This document shows positions 49,808-57,838 of a stretch of 64,000 nucleotides of DNA, in pieces. The stretch comes from DASPHG01 sp963849605 (GTDB lineage: Bacteria > Actinomycetota > Thermoleophilia > Solirubrobacterales > Thermoleophilaceae). The stretch is from assembly GCA_963849605.1 (NCBI GenBank), contig CAWKHX010000015.1, forward strand, positions 558,001 through 622,000, read 5' to 3'. A program made the translations under genes and the position numbers. The notes beneath the pieces are model-generated. The model had not been told where the DNA came from. It searched no databases and saw only the letters and a list, made by a program, of their open reading frames with translations. How positions within the stretch are numbered: position 1 is the first letter of the stretch; the number at the start of each line of letters is the position of its first letter.

Positions 49808-51058
49808 GTGGGACAAGTGACCGAGGGACGCGCAACCCCGGCGGCACGGCTCGATGAGCTGACTCGCGTGTACGAGCGCCATGCGTACGTGGTCTGGAAT
49901 GTCGCGATGCGGACCACGCTGGACGACGGCGCGGCGGGTGACGCCGCGCGGCGCGCGTTTGCCGCTCAGGTGCCGCACCCGGACGAGGACCGGCTTCCTC
50001 TCGACGCCGCTCGCCTGGCCGTGGACGCCGCCAGCGGCGTCGATGCCCGCGGCGTCGAGCATCCTGTGCTCGCAGCGACGGCCCACCTGGCGGCGGTGCA
50101 GCGCACGATGCTCGCGCTCGCCGAGCTCACCGATCTGCCGCACGCGGAGGTAGCTGCCAAGCTCGGTATCGAGTCGGAGCGCGAGCAGCAGCTGCGCGAC
50201 GGCGCATACGAGCAGCTCGGTGTCCTGCTCGGGGTCGCGGGCGACGACGCGCGCGCCGCGTACGGGGACGTGCCTTGGGCCAAGCCTCCGGCCGAGCTGT
50301 GGCAGGCGGTCTACCCGGAGCTCCACGCGACGGTCACCCAGCAGAGGCAGCCTGCAGCGGAGTCCGCGTCTGCACCCGCCGCGCCGATCCGGACGAATGG
50401 GAGAGCCACGCGCAACCGCGGTGTTCGCCGGCTTCGTAGCGGCGCGCTTGCGGGGATCGCTGCGCTCGCCATCGCGGGCGTCGCATGGGCGGCGACCGGC
50501 GGGGGCGGCGACAACGGCTCCGGCGCCTCCGACGCCGGCACGTCCGGCTATGTGGGGCTGCCTGGCTCGGAGGGCGACGACTACTCGAGCGACGACGGCG
50601 GGCAGGACGACGCGGGCGCGTCCGCGACGTCGCTGCTAAGCCCCGAGGAGCTCGACAAGCTTCGCCGCGAGGAGATCGAGCAGCTCAAGCGCTTCCAGCA
50701 GCGCGAGGGCAACGAGGCGCTGCCGCAGCGAGAGCGCGATCGCGCCGCCCGCAAGGTGAGCGAGCTCGTCAAGCTCGCCCAGGCCCGGCAGCGCGCCGCG
50801 GAGCGCCGTGAGCTCGCTCTTCGGGCGCAGCTCGCGCGCGAGCGCGAGGCGCGCGCGCGCGCGGAAAACCGTCGCGACCACGAGCGCGACGACCAGCCGA
50901 CGCCCACCACCGAGCCGCAACCGACTCAGGAGCCGCGAGACGAGAGCGGGCAGCCGACGGGTCAGAAGAACGGCGGCGGGAGCGGCGGTGACGGCGACTC
51001 GGACGAGACCGAGTGCCTGTACGACCCGGACAACGGCACCTACATCTGCCCGGAATAG
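49808..51058 (+). CDS. Sigma-like protein with membrane anchor and extracytoplasmic coiled coil
   Basis: 416 residues from GTG 49808 (GTG 49817 also possible). Residues about 14-60 resemble a weak sigma region 2, and about 85-135 (VQRTMLALAELTDLPHAEVA) a sigma region 4. A membrane helix follows (LAGIAALAIAGVAWAA, about 213-228), then a Gly/Ser/Asp linker, a charged coiled coil (about 270-360; KLVKLAQ-, REREARARAENRRD-type) and an acidic end with two cysteines. A sigma-like domain tied to the membrane could sense outside events. A weak shared-promoter copy lies just upstream. Function inferred. Confidence 0.65.
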   Translation: MGQVTEGRATPAARLDELTRVYERHAYVVWNVAMRTTLDDGAAGDAARRAFAAQVPHPDEDRLPLDAARLAVDAASGVDARGVEHPVLAATAHLAAVQRTMLALAELTDLPHAEVAAKLGIESEREQQLRDGAYEQLGVLLGVAGDDARAAYGDVPWAKPPAELWQAVYPELHATVTQQRQPAAESASAPAAPIRTNGRATRNRGVRRLRSGALAGIAALAIAGVAWAATGGGGDNGSGASDAGTSGYVGLPGSEGDDYSSDDGGQDDAGASATSLLSPEELDKLRREEIEQLKRFQQREGNEALPQRERDRAARKVSELVKLAQARQRAAERRELALRAQLAREREARARAENRRDHERDDQPTPTTEPQPTQEPRDESGQPTGQKNGGGSGGDGDSDETECLYDPDNGTYICPE

Positions 51059-51067
51059 GATCCAGCG

Positions 51068-51088
51068 GCCTCCCGGCAGGAGGGAGGC
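51068..51088 (+). terminator. Hairpin after the membrane-anchored sigma-like gene
   Basis: GCCTCCC, 7-nt loop, GGGAGGC; a 7-bp perfect stem 9 bp past the stop codon. Followed by CGTAAAG with no clear U-run, so weak. Confidence 0.4.
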
Positions 51089-51152
51089 GTAAAGAGTTGC
51101 AGTCCTGGGAATGGATTTCCCCATGGCCCTGTCGGGACGTTGCGGTAATCCC

Positions 51153-51181
51153 GTCACACGCGGGCACCGCGAGCGGTTCTT
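51153..51181 (+). promoter_or_regulatory. Shared GTCAC-N18-GTTCTT promoter, site E
   Basis: GTCAC (51153-51157), 18 bp, GTTCTT (51176-51181); context CCCGTCAC and CGGTTCTTC. Drives the 51198 Trp-Pro protein, ATG 17 bp on. Confidence 0.7.
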
Positions 51182-51197
51182 CGGAGCGGGAGATCAA

Positions 51198-51377
51198 ATG
51201 GCGGCCGAGCCCGAGCACACACAGCACGACGACGAGGACCCGCTCGAGAGCACCGAGCTCGCGCGGCGCCTGCGCCGCATGAAGTGGCCGCCTGCGCCGA
51301 GCGAGGTCAAAGAGCGCGTGCTCGAGCGCATCATCGAGCGCAACAGCGAAGAGCCGGACCGCAGCAGCGAGAAGTAG
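51198..51377 (+). CDS. Small Trp-Pro (WxPxP) protein, 59 aa
   Basis: 59 residues, acidic. Core ESTELARRLRRMKWPPAPSE and VKERVLERIIERN matches residues 13-50 of the 48141 protein at most of the conserved positions (E-S, EL-RRL-R, W-P-P-E, ER, ER). No signal, membrane helix or zinc motif. Stands alone under promoter site E, 36 bp before the 51414 propeller gene, which has its own promoter F. Binding to a sigma factor or another regulator is inferred. Confidence 0.6.
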   Translation: MAAEPEHTQHDDEDPLESTELARRLRRMKWPPAPSEVKERVLERIIERNSEEPDRSSEK

Positions 51378-51379
51378 CC

Positions 51380-51408
51380 GTCACGCGCCCGCGCCGCGGC
51401 GGGTTCTT
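51380..51408 (+). promoter_or_regulatory. Shared GTCAC-N18-GTTCTT promoter, site F
   Basis: GTCAC (51380-51384), 18 bp, GTTCTT (51403-51408); context GCCGTCAC and GGGTTCTTC. Starts 3 bp after the 51198 gene. The ATG at 51414 is only 6 bp after the -10 core, so a leaderless start is likely. Confidence 0.7.
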
Positions 51409-51413
51409 CTCCC

Positions 51414-54362
51414 ATGCCCTTGGGAGGAGGACATGCCCTGCGCGCCGCGGTGGTGGGCATGCTCGCGTTCGGGCTGGTCGCGGGCGCCGACGCAGAAGTA
51501 GGGACCGCGCCCGACACCGCCACCTGGGTCACGGACGGCCCCGTCTACGCGATCGCCCGCGCGGGCGACCGGACCTTCATCGGCGGCGACTTCTCCTACG
51601 TCGGGCCGCGCACTGGGTCGGCGGTGCGGCTCGCCCCAGTGGGCGCGGCGAACGCGGGCGCGCTGAATCCTCCGATCGGCTCATTCCCCGAGGTCTCAGG
51701 CGGCCGCGTGATGGACGCCGAGGCGGCATCCGACGGCAGCTGGTACATCGGCGGCGACTTCACGCACGTCGGAGGGCTCGCGCGTGGCGGGCTCGCGCGT
51801 CTGGTGCCGAACTCGTCCGGCGCGCTTGTGGTCGACGGAGCGTTTGCGCCGCGCGCCGCGGGGGCGGTTCACGCGCTCGCTCTAGGCGCCATCTCCGGCA
51901 AGGACGACCACATCCTGTATGTCGGCGGCGACTTCGACTCGATCAACGGCGACGTGAAGTATCGAAACCTCGCGGCGCTTGACCGCCAGACGGGCGTTCC
52001 TGCGTTGGTCATGCCGTCGCCGGACAACACGGTCAGAGGCATCGACGTCTTCCGGCCCGGAGACACGGGCGCGGCCCTGCCGCTCGTGTTCGCCGCGGGC
52101 CAGTTCACGAATCAGCTCACGGCGATCTGGGGAGTCGGGGCCGGCGGAGACCTCGCCGGAAAGCCGACACTCTTTGCGCCTGCCACTCCCGGCAGCACTG
52201 CCAGGGCGGTTCGTGTCGGCCCGGCCGTTCGAAATGCGACCAACGACCGCGTCGGGGTGCCCGTGTACGTCGGGGGCGACTTCGGCCTCGACACCTACAA
52301 GTTCGACATCAAGCTGTCCGACAACACGTTCACCACGGCGACGTACAACTTCGACTCCAAGACCACGGCGAACGAGTGCACAGGGTGCGCAGTGAGCGTG
52401 AGGGCCCTCGCCACCTCACCTGATGGATCCGTCCTCTATCTCGGCGGCCGGTTCACGAAGATCTTTTCGACGGCACGCGCGAACCTCGCCGCGGTCAACG
52501 CCGTGACAGATGTCTACGCGATCCCGGTGCCGACGCCCTCCGTTCGACAGTCCTGGCAGCCTGACCCGAACGGCTACGTGCACGCGCTCGCGCACGCCCC
52601 TCAGGCCGCCGGACCGATCTACATCGGCGGCGACTTCACTCACGCCGGTGGGGTGGCACGCCTGGGGTTGGCCGCACTATCGCCTGCTGCCACGGCCAGC
52701 TCAGCTGCTGGCGTCGAGGCTTGGGACCCGACCGCCTCGGGCGGGACCCCGGGCCCCACCGCCGGCTCGGTGACGGCGCTGGCAGCTTCGAGCAGCGCTG
52801 TCTTTGCCGGCGGCAGCTTCACCTCCATCGGAGGCTCGCACCACGAGAACGTCGCCGCGCTCGACGCCGCAGGCCACGCGATCGATGGCTGGAACGCCTC
52901 GACGGACGGGCGCGTGAACGCGCTCGCCGCGGGTGGCGACCGCGTCTACCTCGGAGGGCGCTTCGATCACGCGAACGGCCAGCCGCGCACGCGCCTTGCC
53001 GCTGTGGACGCGCTCGGAACTGGCGCACTCAACGGCCAGTTCAGCCCAGCGGCTGAGCCGGCGTGCACCGACCCTGGCTGTGTCCGCTCGGAGGTCTTCA
53101 GCTTGTCGCTGCGCGACAGCGCGCTCTACGTCGGCGGAGCGTTCGCACGGCTCGCGGGTGTGCCGAGAGCGAACGCCGGCGCCGTCGACGCGGCGACCGG
53201 GGCACGCCTCGGCTGGGCGCCGAACCCCGACGGCAACGTGTACAGCCTGCTCGCGACGTGCGGCACCGTCTACGCCGGCGGCGGTTTCGCCGAGGCCGGC
53301 GGCAAGAACCGGCGCCGGCTCGCGGCGCTCGATCCGCAGACGGGCGCCGCAACGGCGTGGAACCCGTCGGTCGAGGCCGGATCGGCCGTCCGTGCGATCG
53401 CGCGCGACGCCGACGTGGTGTACGTCGGTGGGAACTTCGCGAAGGTCGGCGGCAAGGAGCGGCAGGACCTGGCCGCGCTCGACGCAGCCACCGGCGACGC
53501 GACCGGGTGGAACCCGAGCGTCCCGCTGGCGGGCGAGGACGTATTGGCGATCGCCGCGCCGCCGGCGGCAGACGTCGTATACGCCGGTGGGCGCTTCACG
53601 CGCGCGGGGCGTGCCGGCCGCTCCAACGTGGCGGCGTTCGGCCGCGGCGCGGGCGACGCGAAGAACTGGAACCCGGGTGCGGACGCGCCCGTGCGGGCGC
53701 TCGCGGCCGATGGCGCATCGCTCGCGGCTGGCGGCGACTTCCGCGGCCTCGGCCCCTTGATGCAGGAGGGCTTCGCCTCGTTCGGGTTCGGGAGCGCCAC
53801 GGCAGCGGGCGCGCTGCGCTGTGCTGCGCCGCCGTCCGCGGCCCCGCCGCAGGAAACCGAGACCGCGCCGCCGGCTCCTCGGGTGCCGCGATCGGAACGC
53901 GCGCATGACACCAGCCCGCCGCGGCTCGCGCATGTGCGCCTCAGCCACCGGCGCTTCCGCACGGCGCGGCAAGCCGAAGCCTCTGCCGACGGCGGGACCC
54001 ATGTTGGTACCACGTTCAAGTACGGGCTCTCGGAGCGGGCGGTGGTCCGTTACTTGTTCAAGCGCAAGACGCGTGTCCGCTGCCGGTCCGCGAAGTGGCA
54101 CGAAGCGTGCGAGCGCTGGCCGCGCGGCGATACCGGTCTCCACTGCCGCTCGCACCGCTGGCAGAGGCGCTGTTACCGCTGGCGGCGGGTCGGCGCGATG
54201 CGGCACTTCTCAAAGGGCGGAAAGGTCCGCCGTCGGTTCGACGGCAGGCTCGACAGGCGCTGGCTGCGACCCGGCAAGTACCGCGTCCGGCTGCGCGCGG
54301 CCGACCTCGCCGGCAACCGGTCGACCGCGGTGTGGCGCCGGTTCAGGGTGGTGCGGCATTAG
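51414..54362 (+). CDS. Giant secreted beta-propeller (YVGGxF repeats)
   Basis: 982 residues from ATG 51414. The signal helix is short (AVVGMLAFGLVAGADA). About twelve repeats of the type (V/I)Y(V/I)GGxFxxxGGxxRxxLAALD run through residues 40-820, forming one or two large propellers of the delta-60/DUF5122 class. A Pro linker and a basic C-domain with FKYGLSERAVVRYLFKRKTR follow, then a Cys/Trp/Arg-rich end. A GGAGGAGG near 51423 lies inside the gene and matches no in-frame ATG; the leaderless ATG is preferred. No enzyme motif. Confidence 0.78.
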   Translation: MPLGGGHALRAAVVGMLAFGLVAGADAEVGTAPDTATWVTDGPVYAIARAGDRTFIGGDFSYVGPRTGSAVRLAPVGAANAGALNPPIGSFPEVSGGRVMDAEAASDGSWYIGGDFTHVGGLARGGLARLVPNSSGALVVDGAFAPRAAGAVHALALGAISGKDDHILYVGGDFDSINGDVKYRNLAALDRQTGVPALVMPSPDNTVRGIDVFRPGDTGAALPLVFAAGQFTNQLTAIWGVGAGGDLAGKPTLFAPATPGSTARAVRVGPAVRNATNDRVGVPVYVGGDFGLDTYKFDIKLSDNTFTTATYNFDSKTTANECTGCAVSVRALATSPDGSVLYLGGRFTKIFSTARANLAAVNAVTDVYAIPVPTPSVRQSWQPDPNGYVHALAHAPQAAGPIYIGGDFTHAGGVARLGLAALSPAATASSAAGVEAWDPTASGGTPGPTAGSVTALAASSSAVFAGGSFTSIGGSHHENVAALDAAGHAIDGWNASTDGRVNALAAGGDRVYLGGRFDHANGQPRTRLAAVDALGTGALNGQFSPAAEPACTDPGCVRSEVFSLSLRDSALYVGGAFARLAGVPRANAGAVDAATGARLGWAPNPDGNVYSLLATCGTVYAGGGFAEAGGKNRRRLAALDPQTGAATAWNPSVEAGSAVRAIARDADVVYVGGNFAKVGGKERQDLAALDAATGDATGWNPSVPLAGEDVLAIAAPPAADVVYAGGRFTRAGRAGRSNVAAFGRGAGDAKNWNPGADAPVRALAADGASLAAGGDFRGLGPLMQEGFASFGFGSATAAGALRCAAPPSAAPPQETETAPPAPRVPRSERAHDTSPPRLAHVRLSHRRFRTARQAEASADGGTHVGTTFKYGLSERAVVRYLFKRKTRVRCRSAKWHEACERWPRGDTGLHCRSHRWQRRCYRWRRVGAMRHFSKGGKVRRRFDGRLDRRWLRPGKYRVRLRAADLAGNRSTAVWRRFRVVRH

Positions 54363-54389
54363 CACCGGCGCTGTTTTACAGCGTTTGGT

Positions 54390-54418
54390 GTCACACTCGA
54401 CGCGGCCAGTCGGTTCTT
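54390..54418 (+). promoter_or_regulatory. Shared GTCAC-N18-GTTCTT promoter, site G
   Basis: GTCAC (54390-54394), 18 bp, GTTCTT (54413-54418); context GTGTCAC and CGGTTCTTA. Drives the CAP protein and the overlapping sigma gene at 55111, so this sigma is also in its own type of regulon. Confidence 0.7.
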
Positions 54419-54445
54419 AATGACGTGGGAGGCGCATACCCGGCT

Positions 54446-55114
54446 GTGGGAGTGACGGGGAAGGGCGCATCGGCACCGGTCCAACTCGCTGTTGCGGCGG
54501 CGGCACTACTGCTCGCCCAGCCGGGCCGGGCAAGCGCGGCGGAGCATTGCCCTGACGCCACTCTGCGTCCCACAGCGACCAACCTCGCCCGGGTTGAAGC
54601 GGCGATGGTGTGCGTGCTGAACGTCGAGCGCAAGCGCGCCGGCCGCCATCCGCTCGAGCGCGCTCGGCGGCTCAACCGCAGCGCGCAACACCACACAGGC
54701 GACATGGTCGAGAACGGCTACTTCGCGCATCAGCGCGACGGCGGCTCGACCCTCCTTCAGCGGATCAGGCGAGTGGACTACTTCGACGGTGCGCGCTCCG
54801 GGCTTTATGGAGAGAACCTCGGGTACGCGCCTCCCGAAAATGCGAGCGCCAGGCGCATGACGGACGCGTTCTCCGTCTCGGAGCATCACCGGCGGACGAT
54901 GCTCTACCGGCGCTTCCGCGACGTTGGGATTGGCACCGCCTACGTCGAGCCGAATCCCGCCTTCTACGCGGACTGGCCCGCCGTCGTCTTCACACTCGAC
55001 TTCGGCCGCCGCTACGAGCGGCGCAGGCGCTGCCAGAACAGACAGCGCGAGACCGACTCCGGCAGCGGCACGGTTCGCCCGCGCCGCTGGTGCCGGCGAA
55101 GGAGCGAGTCGTGA
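54446..55114 (+). CDS. Secreted CAP-domain (SCP/YkwD-like) protein
   Basis: About 222 residues from GTG 54446 (GTG 54452 is also usable). Signal helix (LAVAAAALLLAQPGRASAA). CAP domain marks: LNVERKRAGRHPLERARRLN, HHTGDMVENGYFAHQRDGGS, GENLGYAPPEN and HRRTMLYRRFRDVGIG. Bacterial CAP proteins bind or cut wall or lipid material; the precise role is unknown. The basic end has Cys pairs. Its stop overlaps the sigma gene by GTGA, so translation is coupled. Confidence 0.82.
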   Translation: MGVTGKGASAPVQLAVAAAALLLAQPGRASAAEHCPDATLRPTATNLARVEAAMVCVLNVERKRAGRHPLERARRLNRSAQHHTGDMVENGYFAHQRDGGSTLLQRIRRVDYFDGARSGLYGENLGYAPPENASARRMTDAFSVSEHHRRTMLYRRFRDVGIGTAYVEPNPAFYADWPAVVFTLDFGRRYERRRRCQNRQRETDSGSGTVRPRRWCRRRSES

Positions 55115-56133
55115 TCGACGCCAGCACGCGGCGAGTCGTCTACTGCGTGGTCCCCAGCGACCTCGCGGAGGAGCTATACGAGCCGCTCAAGGAGTTCTTC
55201 GGCGACGTCCCGGACGTCACGATCGTGATCGACTGGCGCACGTCCGAGCGCCGGCGCGGGGAGCGGCGCACGCGCAGCGGGCAGCCGGCTGGCGTCGAGC
55301 GGCGTCGGATCCGCGCCGAGTCGGGTCGGCGGCTCAACGACCGCCGTGCCGCAACGCTGCGGGTCGAAGCCCGCGGGCTTCCGCTCATCGCTCAGCCCTA
55401 CGCCGAGCGGCTGACGTTCGTCGAGCGGCTCGAGCCGTCGGACCGTCACGCGGAGGACCTCGACAGCGCGCGCCTGGTGCTCGCCGCGCAGGCCGGTGAT
55501 CCCACCGCGGTCCCCTCGCTCTACCTGCGTTACTTCGACCGGCTCTACACGTACCTGCACGTCGCGCTGCGCGACAGCCATGACGCCGAGGACATCGCGC
55601 AAGAGGCGTTCCTGTCGATGCTAGGTGCGCTCCCGGAGTATGAGGTGCGGCTGTCGCAGCCCTTCCGGGTCCTCCTCTTCCGCATCGCGCGCAACCGCTC
55701 GATCGACCACCTGCGAAAGCACGGCGCGGTCGACATCGAGGCCCCCGAGGAGCTCGACAAGCTTCGCGACGTGCTCAGCGAGGACCCGAGCGGGGCCTTC
55801 GACTCGATCTCCGACGGCGACCTCGCGGCCTACGTGAGGCGCCTTCCGATGAAGCAGCGGCAGGTCCTCATGCTGCGGTATACGCTCGACTTCTCGACCG
55901 AGGAGATCGGCGAGGTGCTGGAGAGCACGCCCCAGGCGGTCCGCAACCTCCAGCATCGCGCTCTCTGCTTCCTGCGCCGGTGCCTGGCGCACCGCGACAG
56001 CGACAAGCCCGAGCTGTCGGGCGGGCGGCGGATGGCCTCGGTAGTCGTCTTGCGCCCGGCGCCGGTCATCACCGGCCGCCAGGAGGCGCTCCGGCAGCCG
56101 CTCGCGGCCCTGGCCTGCCGCCGCGCCTGGTAG
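55111..56133 (+). CDS. ECF-like sigma factor with RR-rich N-domain
   Basis: 340 residues, GTG 55111. N-domain (1-85): VYCVVPSDLAEELYEPLKEF, then SERRRGERR, GVERRRIRAESGRRLNDRRA. It is homologous to the first part of the 48554 sigma and unusual for ECF factors. Sigma region 2 (137-205): RYFDRLYTYLHVALRDSHDA, EDIAQEAFLSMLGALPEYE, RIARNRSIDHLRK. Region 4 (240-292): PMKQRQVLMLRYTLDFSTEE, IGEVLESTPQAVRNLQHRAL. Best-kept sigma of the three, so the best candidate reader of the GTCAC-N18-GTTCTT sites. Confidence 0.85.
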   Translation: MIDASTRRVVYCVVPSDLAEELYEPLKEFFGDVPDVTIVIDWRTSERRRGERRTRSGQPAGVERRRIRAESGRRLNDRRAATLRVEARGLPLIAQPYAERLTFVERLEPSDRHAEDLDSARLVLAAQAGDPTAVPSLYLRYFDRLYTYLHVALRDSHDAEDIAQEAFLSMLGALPEYEVRLSQPFRVLLFRIARNRSIDHLRKHGAVDIEAPEELDKLRDVLSEDPSGAFDSISDGDLAAYVRRLPMKQRQVLMLRYTLDFSTEEIGEVLESTPQAVRNLQHRALCFLRRCLAHRDSDKPELSGGRRMASVVVLRPAPVITGRQEALRQPLAALACRRAW

Positions 56134-56257
56134 GCCCGAAAATTAAATGAAACATTTAGGCGTGCTCGCACGTGCTTCCGGATGAAGGTGAATCTGGCCC
56201 GCGAAGCAACGGCACCCGTTCGTGGCGTAGCTGGCCCTAAGTGGGGAGGAATCATCA

Positions 56258-56920
56258 ATGCTTAGGCGCATTGGGGTACTTGCATCGCTAGCGGTCGTCG
56301 CAGCGATGTTCATGGGCGTCACGTCGGCGAACGCCGCCGTTGGCGACGCCGGTGTGTGTGTGTTCGACGGTCTGTCGGGCACGCTGAATCCGTCGATTCC
56401 GGGAATCGCGAATGACCCCGGGCTCATTGACGTCGAGCGTGGGTCGTACAACTTCCACACCGGTGGAGCCACCGGCGGTCTGGGAGCTGTCTGCGCTGGT
56501 GCCTTCGGCGGTTCGGTGGACGTCGGACCCGTCACGATCAACTCGGACGGTTACTACGACAACATCCTCTGCGGCACGGGCTTCGCCCACGACCTTGACG
56601 GTGCGCAGACGACCATTGCTGGGACCGGTGTCCTCGGCACGTCGATCAACATCAGCGGCGCCGGGTACGAGATTCCGTTCGTCGCGGGCGTTGGTCCGCT
56701 GCTGATCGGTCCGGGCCCGAGCCTGGCTGGTTTGGTCACCCCGGGTACGCACGCGGGCGTTACTGGCGCGGACGGCAACCACGGCGCGAAGTCGAGCGAC
56801 TGGGCCGGAGCCGGCCTCGTCCAGATCGCGCCTGTCAACGCCACCACTGGCGGCTGTCTCGTCCAGGACGTCTCGGAGTTCGAGGTGCGTGGCCTCTTCG
56901 TCGGAGCCGGTATCGGCTAA
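56258..56920 (+). CDS. Secreted protein of unknown family, copy 1
   Basis: 220 residues, GGGGAGGAATCATCA before ATG 56258. Signal peptide (VLASLAVVAAMFMGVTSANA), mature start AVGDAGVCVFDGLSGTLNP, then a Gly-rich all-beta domain with DVERGSYNFHTGG and GAGYEIPFVAGVGPLLIGPG. The end is FEVRGLFVGAGIG. Two cysteines early and late suggest a disulfide. No shared-promoter motif precedes it. A copy follows at 57036, over 90% identical through the middle 190 bp. Confidence 0.72.
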   Translation: MLRRIGVLASLAVVAAMFMGVTSANAAVGDAGVCVFDGLSGTLNPSIPGIANDPGLIDVERGSYNFHTGGATGGLGAVCAGAFGGSVDVGPVTINSDGYYDNILCGTGFAHDLDGAQTTIAGTGVLGTSINISGAGYEIPFVAGVGPLLIGPGPSLAGLVTPGTHAGVTGADGNHGAKSSDWAGAGLVQIAPVNATTGGCLVQDVSEFEVRGLFVGAGIG

Positions 56921-56954
56921 GAGGGAGAAGCTCGCTTCGACGAAGCAGTAGCAA

Positions 56955-56984
56955 GGGGCCGCCGGGCAACCGGCGGCCCCTTTT
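56955..56984 (+). terminator. Strong rho-independent terminator
   Basis: GGGGCCGCCGG, loop GCAA, CCGGCGGCCCC, then TTTT: an 11-bp perfect stem with a T-run, 34 bp after the copy-1 stop. A degenerate relative (GGGCAACCGGCGGCCCCTTT) follows copy 2 at about 57728-57748, so the duplication included the terminator. Confidence 0.85.
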
Positions 56985-57035
56985 GCTTTCGGCGACGACG
57001 CCACTCCAGAGTCGAAATTGAAGGAGGAGCATCAA

Positions 57036-57716
57036 GTGTGCAAACGGGTAGCGGTAACCGCGGCCGCGGCGGCGTTCGCCGCGGCGTTCATCGGTCCTCC
57101 GTCAGCGAGCGCCGCGGTCGGCGATGCCGGGGTGTGCGTGTTCGACGGTCTGTCGGGCCAACTCAACCCCCCGATCCAGGATGTGCTGTCTGACGCGGGG
57201 CTCACCGACGTCGAGCGCGGCTCGTACAACTTTCACAGCAGTGGTGCCACGCTTAGCGTTTTGCCCCATGCCGTCTGCGCCGGCCGATTCGGAGGCGACG
57301 TCGACGTAGCGGAGGTCGAGATCAGGTCGGACGGTTACTTCGACAACATCCTCTGCGGTACGGGCTTCGCCCATGACCTTGACGGTGCGCAGACGACCGT
57401 TGTCGGGACCGGTGTCCTCGGCACGTCGATCAACATCAGCGGCGCCGGGTACGAGATCCCGTTCGTCGCGGGCGTTGGTCCGCTGCTGATCGGTCCGGGC
57501 CCGAGCCTGGCTGGTTTGGTCACCCCGGGTACGCACGCGGGCGCGGCTGTCCCGGATGGCACCCACGGGGCCAAGACGAGCGACTGGGTCGGAACCGGCA
57601 TCGTCGAGATCACGCCGGATTTCTTTGGAAGTGGGGATAACTGCGTCGCGAGCCCCGACGGCGACACGGACCAGTTCGAAGTGCACGGGTTCTTCGCCGT
57701 CGCCGGGATCGGCTAA
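57036..57716 (+). CDS. Secreted protein of unknown family, copy 2
   Basis: 226 residues; AAGGAGGAG lies 7-8 nt before GTG 57036. Signal peptide (VTAAAAAFAAAFIGPPSASA), mature AVGDAGVCVFDGLSGQLNP, same fold marks as copy 1 (DVERGSYNFHSSG; the GAGYEIPFVAGVGPLLIGPG block), and end FEVHGFFAVAGIG. The middle about 190 bp (57350-57540) is nearly identical in DNA to copy 1 while both flanks are more diverged, as after gene conversion. Role unknown. Confidence 0.72.
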   Translation: MCKRVAVTAAAAAFAAAFIGPPSASAAVGDAGVCVFDGLSGQLNPPIQDVLSDAGLTDVERGSYNFHSSGATLSVLPHAVCAGRFGGDVDVAEVEIRSDGYFDNILCGTGFAHDLDGAQTTVVGTGVLGTSINISGAGYEIPFVAGVGPLLIGPGPSLAGLVTPGTHAGAAVPDGTHGAKTSDWVGTGIVEITPDFFGSGDNCVASPDGDTDQFEVHGFFAVAGIG

Positions 57717-57777
57717 GCGGCCAGCGGCGGGCAACCGGCGGCCCCTTTTGCTGCGCCCACAGCCCCCGGAATTTGTT

Positions 57778-57806
57778 GCAACGGATCGCGGGGGCCGCCG
57801 GTTCTT
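57778..57806 (+). promoter_or_regulatory. Variant of the shared promoter, site H
   Basis: GCAAC (57778-57782), 18 bp, GTTCTT (57801-57806); the -10 context CGGTTCTTC matches sites E and F exactly, but the -35 differs (GCAAC for GTCAC). The ATG of the giant gene is 33 bp on. Confidence 0.5.
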
Positions 57807-57838
57807 CCAACTGGAGGCCGGAGTGGCCATCTGTCGCT

